From Triangularia verruculosa (taxonomy: Eukaryota; Ascomycota; Sordariomycetes; Sordariales; Podosporaceae): a stretch of DNA of 64,000 nucleotides. The notes beneath the pieces were generated by a model. It saw nothing but the letters and a program-made list of their open reading frames with translations. It was not told the origin of the DNA and did not search any database. The first letter of the stretch is position 1. The number at the start of each line of letters is the position of its first letter. A program made the translations under genes and the position numbers. The DNA lies in NCBI GenBank assembly GCA_033296885.1, contig MU864007.1:35272-99271 (forward strand), read 5' to 3'. Positions 1-10,643 of this stretch are shown in pieces.

Positions 1-499
1 GCCAATTGTTGGTAAGCTCGCCGATAAACATGGGGCTAAGTGGTTCTCAGTCGCCGGCTTCGCCCTGTCGATACCACCGTTGGTCTGTCTTCGATTCGTC
101 ACGAGTAACACAATAGAGCACAAGGTCTTGCTTTGTGCACTTTTGACCCTGCTGGGCGTTACACTGGTGACCTTGGCCAACACACCCCTTATGGCTGAGA
201 TCACCTATGCTATTGATGAGCGTGAGGCTCAACAACCAGGAATATGGGGCGAGAAGGGGGTCTATGGTATCGCCTATGGTCTTTTCACCACTGCATATGC
301 ACTAGGAGGGACAGTAGGTAGCATCACCGCTGGCTACATTCAAGCAGGGCCAGGCTGGGGCACCACAACATGGTACTGTGGCCTATGGGCAGCGGTAGGT
401 GCGGTAGTGTCTTTTTGGTTAGGATCAAGGCCCGATGATATGCCCAAGAGCCTGAGACCCGCAGAAGAACTACCGACATCACGAAGCGGGGTCGTGTAG
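1..499 (+). CDS. MFS transporter, C-terminal part (5' end outside window)
   Basis: The frame is open from base 2 and stops with TAG at 497-499, giving the last ~165 residues of a major facilitator superfamily permease. The first visible residues hold the MFS loop motif G-K-L-A-D-K-H-G (family consensus G-x-L-a-D-r-x-G), which normally lies between two transmembrane helices. Hydrophobic helices follow, including one around residues 40-60, a Gly/Ala-rich helix with Y-G-L-F-T-T-A-Y-A-L-G-G-T-V-G-S, and a last helix ending W-L-G-S-R-P. The short polar tail is typical of fungal drug/H+ antiporters. Substrate cannot be told from this part. No intron is visible. The gene converges on the MOSC gene with 181 bp between stop codons. 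I am confident of the superfamily, not of the subfamily. Confidence 0.85.
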   Translation, partial: PIVGKLADKHGAKWFSVAGFALSIPPLVCLRFVTSNTIEHKVLLCALLTLLGVTLVTLANTPLMAEITYAIDEREAQQPGIWGEKGVYGIAYGLFTTAYALGGTVGSITAGYIQAGPGWGTTTWYCGLWAAVGAVVSFWLGSRPDDMPKSLRPAEELPTSRSGVV

Positions 500-680
500 C
501 GAGAAACTCGGAGGGAATTACGAGATGAGTGGTCAAAATGCACTTTTGAATAAATCTGCCCAAGGTTGTGATATCTGATCCACACCTTGGGCGGCCGCCG
601 CATACTTTACCCAACATCAGCTGATATCAAACCGGACCCCCTTCTGCAGCCGGTTATCTGCAATCAGCCATCCCGACCGA

Positions 681-2689
681 TCAGATCTCAATAGTGATAC
701 GCCCGACCCCGCGACTCACGCACGACAGCAGAGAATTGGCCTTCTCTTCATCCGTGAGCGCCGTCCCGCGATGATCAACCCGGCCAGCCTTGAGTTGAAC
801 CAAGCACGTCTTGCAATTCCCAACACAGCAGCTCGAGTCCGGCTGGTCGAACTGCTTCTGCAGGACCTCGAGCAGGGTCTCGTCTTCCCCAACTTTCACA
901 ACCACACCACCCTTATTCGCCACGACAGCCTCGAAGGGATCCCCGCTTATGTCTGCTTCGAATGCTTCGTAGTGGACCTCTTTCTGGTCCACGCCAAGGT
1001 TTGCGACCTCCTTCTCGGCTTGGTCCATCAACCTCTTTGGTCCGCAGAAATACAGCTGGGAGTTCCATCCTCGGCTCTCGATGATCTGCCTTATATCCAT
1101 TCTCTGCCCGGCAGCCTTGTCGTAGAGTACCAACTGTCCTTCCTTCTTTAGCTCCTCGACCCGCTCTCTGAACGGCACTTCTTCCGCAGATCGAACGGCA
1201 TAATGCAGCACTACGCTGTAGTGTATCCTCTTGTAAAACTCCACCTACAGACAGGACAGTTGTCAGTCAAATTGGGACCCAAAGTTGCACCTTTTGAGAC
1301 ATTTCAAGCACGCAATATAGGGATGGTGACCAAGGAGATTAGAACATACCATGGCCAAGAAAGCTGTAATCCCCACACCCCCAGCAACGAAGATGTGATG
1401 GCTAGCCGCAGCAACAATCGGTACAGCAGCAGTGATGGCGCCCACTTGTAGTACATCCCCAACTTCCACCTCGTGGTGCATGTACCTACTCCCGCCCCTA
1501 CTTTTCTCCTCGAGAGAGATAGCCAGTTGGAACCTCTCCCTATCCCCATCTACAATGCTGTAAGCCCTCACTAAGCCATTCCCAAGCTTGACCTTGGCGT
1601 GAGCCCCCGGGTTCAACCCCTTCTCTTCAACATCATTCCCGTCCTTTGATGTCACAGCAGCAGCAGCCTCGAGCACGAAAGAAGTAATCCTGCCCGTTTG
1701 CTTCCGTTTCTCGACTACCTTGTAGTCAACCCACCTTTCCTTTGGCTTTTTGTTAGCCTTGGCTCTGGCCCGGAGGACTCGGCGGGTGAAGTTGTCTTTG
1801 CATTCCGCCCCGAACTCTTCGATCTGAGAGAGTTCGAGGTTCTTTTCGTAGTTGTCGGTTTCCAAGTGGAGGTACCTTTGGATGCGCTCGATGGTCCAGT
1901 CCGGGTGGGGCCGGGACTGGAGGATCAACCTGTTGCCTGCGGTGACGGGGCCGGGGACGAGGACGCGGAAGTAGTACCCTGTTCGGGAGAGGCGGTAGGT
2001 GTTGGGGGCGAAGTTGGGGAGGTGGAAGCGGTGGTTGAGTTTGAAGCTAATAACACACACGGAAAGATGTTCATCAGTTGTGAGGTAGAAGAAATAGATA
2101 AATAAGAGTGTATAGGCAATGTGATTACCAAGGCTGCCTCGGCAGCGAGATCTGAAGGACTGCGGTTGAGTCCGAGATCTCAAAGACGTCGCCTATGCAG
2201 ACGTTCCTCTCGTTCATGAAGCCGAGAACCAGGTTCTCGCCGAATCCGCCGGGAACGAACTTATCGGCTGATTGCGGGAATTCTTTCTGCCAGTTTTTGT
2301 AATGGGCAGCACAGTCTGTTTCGTTTACGTGTCATATTAGTCAACCTGAACCAAAAAAAAAAAACATCATTTCATTCTGTGAAGGTGACTTCAGAATGAA
2401 TAAGTGATACTACATATTGGTCAAAAGGGCGGGGGCACGCACATCCATGAACAGCCTTCTCTACCCCTCCATGAAATGTAGGATCCTGCTCGTCCCCCTC
2501 CAATCCCAGCTTGGTGATTTGAACTGGGCCAGCCCTCGGGGTTTTGTTGATGCCGGATTTGATGCTCAATGGAGCGAGAGGGGCCATGCGCCCTGTCCGT
2601 ACTTGGAGGATCGGATCTGATGTCAACGGGGCGCGGAGGTCGATCTCCTCCTCCAGTTCTGGAGGGGGTGGTGGGGACTCTTGAACCAT
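681..2689 (-). CDS. MOSC domain / flavin reductase / [2Fe-2S] ferredoxin fusion protein
   Basis: Four exons (2689-2443, 2315-2129, 2046-1350, 1244-681) join in frame to 564 residues; introns are 127, 82 and 105 nt. The N-terminal ~165 residues are a MOSC domain of the YiiM type, with L-E-G-D-E-Q-D, H-G-G-V-E-K-A-V-H-G-Y, G-G-F-G-E-N-L and C-I-G-D-V. The splice at 2129/2046 restores the motif P-R-Q-P-C-F-K-L-N-H-R-F. A ferredoxin-reductase-like part follows, with R-A-Y-S-I for flavin binding and G-G-V-G-I-T and Y-F-C-G-P for the pyridine nucleotide. The C-terminus is a plant-type [2Fe-2S] ferredoxin with C-x4-C-x2-C and a later Cys in L-L-S-C-V-S. Family knowledge suggests electron transfer from NAD(P)H to a molybdenum-linked or oxygenase-like reaction; the substrate is unknown. 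The ATG at 2689 precedes the first MOSC strand, but an upstream exon is not excluded. Confidence 0.85.
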
Positions 2690-5453
2690 GTTGTCGAGGT
2701 TTGGGACGGTGGGAAGGTGGTATGGATGAGTTCAGATGTTACAAATCAAATAGTGCAGCCTTGCGAAGAAAATAGTTTCGGTGAGTTTTATGCTAGTGAG
2801 TATTCATAAGTGAGCTGTCGTTGAAGTAGATGTTGTCATAGCTTCTAAACCCCACATCCACCCCCTCTTCGACACATCGTATTCCCGAACTGGAAACAGC
2901 GAAAATGAGTTACACTACTACCTCACGAATAATCCGATTATTCGACATGCCTTAATTATCAAGTTCTCATTGATGTTGTTTAACGCCCTCTTGTCAGCAA
3001 GTCATCATGCGAGTGGTGACCGTGTGTGGCTGCTTAATAAGACACACTCAGGTTGATCTCCACATTTCGTTGCTGCAGAGATGAACATGTAACCTCGAAC
3101 GAAAAAAAGGGGTAAAAGGGGCAAGCAGCTCCGCATACTGCAGCTGCGAGTGTGGTTGGCTACAGTTTAACGCAACAAACAGATCGACGAAAGACAGAAA
3201 GCAAGAACAAAATTGAAACGAAAAGGTTTACCAGCGGTTCAGGTCATCATCTCAGCTTCCAGAAAGAACAGGTACGGGCATTCTGGCCTCATGAAGAGCC
3301 CGGTGGTTCTACGTCGTATATGCCGCCGAACTTCTTCCTCAGTGGTAGAACACCGCCGGACCTTGGCCTGAGGCACAACATCACCTGATGGTATCCAAAT
3401 GCGTAAGAGGAAATCCTGCCGAGGGGGTCCAGCCTCTTACTTGCGGCGAGATCGATGCGAAGGTGCGGCATAATCTCATCTCAAACACGATGACAAGCCG
3501 CATAGCCATACAACACGTGCAGCTTTCGACATCACCGCCCAATGACAAACTCTTTTTTTCAAAATATCCCCCACGTCCGATTTTAAACTCATCCGGTGAC
3601 CCAGGTGTAATTTGCAACCTGTCTTTACCCGACTTTGGTCCGACAGCGTACACCTTGACGTAATTGCCGATAGATAAGGGGATACCGTGTCATTTTCCTC
3701 CCTTGTGTGCCCCGAAGGACCTCTTCATGTCCGGCTGCAGACGGGGTTTAACTTACCGCATTCCTGGACGAGGGTGCACTTCCGTCCGGCCATAGCCATC
3801 ACATGGCAATATGCCGGTTTTGGTCGAACACCGACATGACTCCTCGCGTAGCTTTCCCCGACGGCAGTGACGGGAGTCCAATGATGGTAAAATGCCTGGC
3901 CGAAATTCCAAAGGCGGTTACCGCAAAACTAGTATTCCTCATAGCGTACTGTAGCTTTGAGGTCCTAGATCAATACCCGGGCCGAAATTCCACTGGGCCA
4001 GAGCCCAAGTTCGGTTCGTCGCTACCCGGAGTATACACGGTACCAGATATGGCCAAGGTTACACGAGTCTACGTCGGCGCCATGTCTCGTACACGGAGGA
4101 GGTGGCGGCGAGGCTGTCAGAATGTGTTGAGATGTTGAGACTGTCTTACTTGACATTATCTACCCGTGGAATGCTGTCAATGTGAGGCCTCCGGGGTTTC
4201 GTGCCCTCGGGGAAGTACAGGGAGGCGTCCAATAGTCAATATGTCTGGCTCTAAATTACTTTGAGCCGGGATATCGTCGGGCCATCAGTAGTCTCGAGCG
4301 AAGACAGAAGGTCTGGTGATGGGGGAAGAGGGGGGGAAGGGGGCACGGGACTGGGACTCCATGCGGCTAACAGAGAAAAAATCTCATTACATCATGAGCG
4401 CAGAGCCGCATCACTCTGGGAATGTCACACCACAAAGAATTCCATGTGGAGATCTGGCGGGAATGTGTCGCAGCCTTGTGACGAATCAACTGTCGTTCAT
4501 GAATACCACCGAAGGGCGAAGGGAAGCGGGGTGTGATAAAGCGCATCATGTGTAATCAATACCCAACGAATTAGAAGACGGACGAAGATGAGGCTCTGCG
4601 TGTTTTCTTTTTCTTTTTTAAAAATTCTTGGCCGCACGACCCAATCAAGTCAAAGAGAAAAGGATGGGGGGAGATTTGAGACAATAGAACTAGGCAAGCG
4701 GATACGGAGAGCGTGCGGGACCGGTTGGGTTTGGGTGTTGTGAGTCTTGCCAGTGTTGCTTGACTGTGAGGTGATGTTGGGTAAGTGAGGTTGTTGGGAG
4801 TCGTGGAGGTCAGTGGGGAGATTGTGGGGGAAGGTTCAGAACCTGGAAAAATTGAGGCTGAAAACCGGTCCAGCCCCACAAACCAAGCCCTGCGGCCTCT
4901 GATTGGGCAGTGATATGGAAGCCCGAGACCTCAAAAGAGACAAACTTGGGCAATGTATCCAAGGGCAGGAAAAGGGGGGGGGAGGTTCCATGCGGCTCAA
5001 GAAATCGATCCCTGCTGTCAAACTGGGGGGGTTGGGTTTAAACGAGCATCCATGACCGGGGGGACAAAAGCAGTCGAAATTATGGATGGCTCCTTGCACG
5101 GTATGGTATGCTGTTGCATCATGGGCGTACAAAGATACATGCTCATCCCTTTCTTCCTATTTGGCACGCAGAGCCGCACAAGGGGTGGGTGGACTCTTCT
5201 TTGCAGACCTTCACTTTCGAGTTTCAAAGTTATTTCTTCGATTACAATGGGGAGCCAAAGCCTTGAAGATCAGATGCAGGACCTACAGGCGAAAGAACTG
5301 CCTGAATCGGGTCTCCACGCGGTCGAAATGGGTGGGGGACTCCCGGTCTGCGTACTGCAACTGCAAGAGCAAGTAACTAACGGTAGGCAGTTAGTATCCT
5401 GCCAGCCTTGCCTCAATATGCACTCGCCGTTTTTTGGCCGCTCTTTCTTTACC
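2690..5453. other. Gene-poor spacer, ~2.8 kb
   Basis: Between the divergent MOSC and F-box genes I find only short frames in conflicting registers on both strands, none with a recognisable domain or splice pattern. The first few hundred bases should hold the MOSC promoter. The stretch 4,600-5,450 is rich in G runs and pyrimidine runs. I see no transposon ends, tRNA boxes or long repeat. Confidence 0.5.
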
Positions 5454-5460
5454 TTATAAA
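5454..5460 (+). promoter_or_regulatory. Possible TATA box of the F-box gene
   Basis: TTATAAA lies 211 bp before the ATG at 5671, after a pyrimidine-rich stretch. Position and sequence fit a core promoter, but this is motif matching only. Confidence 0.35.
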
Positions 5461-5670
5461 GCCATGGTTGCCCAGCACTTGCCCTTCTTGTTCGTTTATG
5501 ACTTGTAGCAGCAGTCACAATGCGTTGAACCGGACTTTCCGCTCTTTCACTCCCTCCAGGTCGCCTCCCGCCACGTCTCGTCTTCTGGACCTGTCCTCGT
5601 CACCACGGTATCCTGTCCATGGATCTTTCTCGATGGTTGACAGCAGTTGTTTACATCAAGGTCCGAGACG

Positions 5671-7760
5671 ATGTCGCTGGTAAAGCTTCCATACGAGCTG
5701 GTCTCCTATATTGTTGAGCACCTCGACTTGCTCGATGTCGGTAACCTCAGCTTGTCATGTAAGCGCCTGCAGTATCTGACCCTGGAATACTGCATTGCCA
5801 AGCGCATTCTCGAGGTAAGCTTTTGGTGCCCAAAGTCTTGTCCCCGTCTTGATTGGAGAGGTCACACGGACAGGTGACGCTGACTGTGGCGTAGACCAAA
5901 GCACCCTACAGCTTGGAGGCAAGCAATGCGAGGCTCACCCAGCGCTGGTCCCAAGAGCTTCGGAGGCTGATCAAGCGCCAAGCCGCTGTTTCGTCCGTCT
6001 CGCCCTATCTTGTGAGGGTGGTTGCTCACGCTGAAACATGGCTCTACGAAAATGGCGTTCTGTGTTATATTCGGAAACGCGAGATGCGAATTCTGGACCT
6101 TCACCGTTCCGCAGCCCACGAGATTGTCGTCAACATCCGTGCCCTCCTCAAAACGGCCATTAAGGAGTTCCGTACCACGCGCAGGTACAAGGTTCGGCTG
6201 CTGTATTATTCCCATGACATCGTTTCCTGCCTGTACACGCACGCCAAGCCCGACCAGGAGCAAGTCAGCTGGCTCCTGGCCTTCAATGTGCGTAATGGCC
6301 AGCTGGTTACCGTCCGCCAAGTTGCCTCAACTGCCAAAATCTTCGTACGCAATGACGGCAACTTTCTTTACTATGGGACCAATTCCGAAATCGGCAGAGA
6401 TCTCTACAGATACTGGGTCATTTGGGGTTTTGATTTGACCACCCGCAGGTGGTTGAGTGAAAAATTGGAGATACCCTTTGTTATGGGTGTCGATGTGGGC
6501 TCAACCATCTGTTTTGAGATCTTCGATGGTTGGTTCTATGGCATCTCAAATCAAGCCGCTTTGGAGGTGGAGGAGGTGGACTGGATTTCTCACTACACAT
6601 GCTTCAGGTTTCCAGTGACCAGGGAAGGCTTCAAGCACATGAAGGAACCAGACCCACCAATTTTCAGAAGGAATCAGCATGAGGGTGTGATAGACGACAG
6701 ATGGTACCTCCTTCGCATGTTCAAGGACGAGTCGACAGGACAACTCAAGGTGGTGGAGTCAAGGAAGGAGTGGCTTGCAGGACGCATCTGGCCACGGCGC
6801 ACCTACTACACCACCTTGGTTCACTTTGACGAAACAAAGTCGCAGCCTCCTCCGGGAACAAGTCGTCACATTTCATCATCTGAGAGTTCAGGTGCAGGGT
6901 CATCAACAGAAGTCATGACTTTGAAAATGCCTCACGCAGAGCATGCGGTGCCAACAACTCGAGATCCCCATTTGGTTCACCCGGGAGACGACAATGCCTC
7001 ATCTTTGATGTTTGCAATCAGCAAAAGCCCTATTCGTTGCTACTACTCGGCATGTCAAACATTTCTAGATATAGTGGACGACCCCGCCTCTACCGACCCA
7101 GATGATCAACGAATCCGCATCCGAGGTAGCTCACGACGCCCCAGGGGTACCTCCGTCCTGGGCCAGCGGGAGTCGCGGCAGGATTTACCTGTCACACAGG
7201 AATGGACCCCTCAAGATGCACTGGACCAGCAAGTAAACGACCTCTATGTCCACGGTGATGTGGTTTTCTGGCCAGCCGAACAAGATGTTGAGAATCCGGA
7301 TCCCAACCTTATCGATCTGTATGCTCTTCTTAACCCGCATGGCTTTCATGGCAACATTCGAGGGGACTGGGATGAGCGCTCCTTGATTTACGCCACAGGT
7401 AGCGATGCCCCAGGAGGTCTCAATGCCCTGGTGTTTGTGTCCTGGGACCCCTCTATCTATCTGGATGGCACTGTGTCATATTCCGAATATCGGGCTCCTC
7501 TAGGCGTACCACATGTCCGGCAGACTAACGAAGGCTCAGAAGCAACAAGTTACGCCTTAGGTCTGGGAGAAGTATCATTCGGGAATAAAGGGAAAGACAA
7601 GGACGTTTCCGGGTGGTCTCCAAGCAAGCCAACAAATCCAGTGCCGCGTGCTGGAAGTGTAGACTCAACGTCTTCGGAGGCAAGCCAGGAAAGCCACTGG
7701 AAGAGACTCGAACCGGCCTCGTATGGCCAGCTCGGTTCGGGATTTCACTTTGCTCGATGA
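5671..7760 (+). CDS. F-box domain protein
   Basis: Two exons (5671-5814 and 5895-7760) join in phase 0 to 669 residues; the intron is 80 nt. The first 45 residues form an F-box: L-P-Y-E-L-V, then L-D-L-L-D-V-G-N-L-S-L-S-C-K-R-L. This is the usual Skp1-binding module of SCF ubiquitin ligases. The rest has no WD40 or leucine-rich repeats that I can see. It is a Trp/Tyr-rich body with F-N-V-R-N-G-Q-L-V at about residue 210, of the kind found in fungal F-box proteins with degenerate beta-propeller-like C-termini. The Ser/Pro-rich stretch at about residues 360-480 looks disordered. By family knowledge it would recruit a substrate to an SCF ligase; the substrate is not inferable. The ATG at 5671 is chosen because it sits directly before the F-box. 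Confidence 0.8.
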
Positions 7761-10643
7761 CCGGAGCGGGCAAAGCTCTGGTGGATCATCTCCTTTGAGC
7801 CACAATTGGCTCCAGATGCTTTTGCTTTGGCATTATGGATGCAATGAGAAGATGCAGAGACACGTCGCCTGCATGACAATGTGGTTACAGGTGCAATAAT
7901 TCTGCGCACTATGCAGTTCTCCTGCCATTTGAGGGTGTTGGGGTAAAGTGCAAAAGGACGGGAGAGAGAGGATATTGGCAAAAGGAAAACAGAGCTTAGG
8001 AAAGGGAAGAAAAACATACAGGATGGGCTGGGCAAGGTCCATAGCCTAAGGTGTGCGTTTGGGTTGGTGGCAATGATCAAGTAATGCGTTGATAGACAAA
8101 AGGTTCGATGTCTGCATTTTGGCATGTCCTTGTTCACTCCGTGGGAAGGGCGCGTGATGTTGACAAGTGTATGACAGACGAGGCTCTGAGGAGTTCAGGG
8201 CGACAAGCTCCGGATAGCCTTAGTTTGCAACCCGCCGTTCCATTGCTGCGAGACGACCTATTTTCAGGTATACGAGTTGGAGGGGTGCCATTGCCCGAGT
8301 TGTTAGGCATCGCTTCGATGTGCCATTCTTGTTATGGTTGCAAAGCATCTAGGTGCAGTGTCGTGCGTCTGGGGCCTCCTCAACGATGCAGCAGCTTGCA
8401 TAAGCACCTCTCGCCAAAGGTGAAAAAAAGTGCTGTTTTCCCCCGCGCCTTTCTCGGATACTTGTTGGCCTGTATGACCAGGGAAACGGCCCCCACGATG
8501 ATCTTGTCTTGGGCTACTGTTGTGTGCAGGACCACTTGAGAGGGGGATGGCAAGGTTGTCAGCTGATGCAATATGCAGAGAGGTGTGCATCTCATGACGG
8601 AGCTACTGGAGGAGTCGAGAGGGGCCAGATGGGGATTGGAAAAGGTTGTTTGGAGGGGGCTACACGCAGATGAGGGTGGGGAACTGCATCGCTTTTTCAA
8701 TATCTACCGAGCCACTATTATATATGGGCGACTGGGGGGGGGTTGTTAAAAGGGCTCGAAGACCTGGTGCGACCATGGGCCCGGCTTATGCTCCGAGGTC
8801 CAGCCATACACAACGAGCTTCAAGATGGGTCCAGGCCTAAAAGGGGAAATGGAATTTGGGAGAGAGTGCTCGGTAGCGGCACACAAAAAGTCCGAGGAAA
8901 GGAATCGGCACCGTGAAGCTGCCGTCATTGTTCTTTGCGGATATGGAACTCAACCATCATCACGTTTGAACCAACTCAGCACACTTGTCTGATATCGCCC
9001 GCTCATCTGCAAGCCATGTCAATATTCCTCATGCTGTTGGAAAGAAGAAATCTCACCTCGATGAATGATACCACTTAAAGATCAGAGAACGAACATGTGT
9101 CAAGCCCAGGGGGACCGAAGGAGTGGGGTACTTTGAACAGGTGTGATCTCGACGTGGGCAAAATTTGATAAGAAGATGGCTGGATACAAGTGTGAGTTAT
9201 ATACCTACCTATGTACATGCCTATACGACGGCTATGTCTTGGGGGCCATACTAGTTCGCATGCCTTGAACTCAGTAAGCAGCACAGGAAAAACCACGAGG
9301 CTCCTTACATACCAAGCGAACAATGATTCCGACATCAACCTGCATCCTAACCCCCACACACAAAGGATCTGAAGCACGGGGGGCAGTATAACCTCATGTC
9401 GTCAGAGACCAGAAAAAAGAAAAGAAAAGAAAACACACACCAGTCCCCCATCATCCCGTTCTCAAACCCCCATGAGAAATGTCAAACTCCTGCGGTCGTA
9501 CATGTGTGGGGGAAAGGGGGGGAAGGATTTGTGATGGATGTGATGAAGTGCCATGCACTTACATGAAGAAGAGACCACGTGCCAAGCTACCTTACCTTAC
9601 CTACCTTACCTCACGATGATCTAGACCGACCGACTGTTTTCTCGCGAGCGGGAGGCTGAAGATGGATGGGACAGAAAACCCGTGAGAGTAAACATGAGAG
9701 AAAAATCGAGAACCGAATCAGAAGACCGCGGAAAAAATTACTTGGGAGATGATTGGTTGGTGGGTAGGATGGGGCTTAGCCGAAGATAGTCACCGAGGGG
9801 AGATGATATATAGGCAAAAAAAAAAAAAACGAGCTTTTTCAGGGGGGATGTAACAGACACGTCGGCATAAGGTCTGGGTGGCAAGGAAGGCAGGTGAAAA
9901 CAAGAAGGGCTCGAGGAAAACCAGTGATAAAATAATATCTACCTACCACCTTGTTTACCAGACAAGCCCACCAACGTCCAAAGAGCAACCCTATCAACCC
10001 GACAAAATTGCCATACACAAAATGCTCGGGTTGACTGCAACGAGAGAGAATCTAACTTGGAATCAATACTTAACTCTCCACTTTCCTTTCTCTCACCCAG
10101 CTTCCCTGCCAAGTGTGATCGTTCACGTCCCATCTCGAGTTTCTTCTCAAGACCCGAGCCAAAAGACATAGATAATCAAGCATTAAACAATATCCAGGAA
10201 CTCCCCTTCTCCAAAATCCCCCCATCATCACTTGAGACTTTTTCTTACATTAATAACCAATATAAAACTACAATTTCATATTCAGACACAAAATTCCCTC
10301 CATCCCTTTTTGCGCCCCTTCCACCCCACACACTTCTCCTCGCTCAAGAATAATTTATTTACCTACTTACTACACTAATTTACTTTCTTGTACCATTTCT
10401 TTTGTTGTTGTCCATTTCCTCTAGACACCCCTTCCCGTTTCCTCAAATTCACCGCCTAAAAAAAAGCCCGCATGCCGATAACAAAAAACCAGCCATGATT
10501 TTTGTTTGTGTGTTGCTCCCCCTCCCCTCCTCCCAAAAAACAATAACAGGCAGTAATGTGAGAATACACAAAATATTGATAGCATAGCAACTTCCCAAGT
10601 CAAACCCCTCAAAAAGGACAGAACCCCGTCAAGCTGGACACTA
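7761..10643. other. Gene-poor spacer, ~2.9 kb, convergent side
   Basis: This lies between the 3' ends of the F-box gene (+) and SPT6 (-). It contains a poly-A run near 9,818-9,830, a CTTAC/CTAC simple-sequence patch at about 9,590-9,612, and T- and C-rich sequence at 10,250-10,600 that probably belongs to the SPT6 3' UTR. Open frames here are short, mostly lack an ATG, and show no family features. Confidence 0.5.

Noticed and set aside
3100..4200. Possible decayed transposon in the first large spacer
   Set aside because: No terminal repeats, no transposase or polymerase motifs in any frame, and no clear AT bias.
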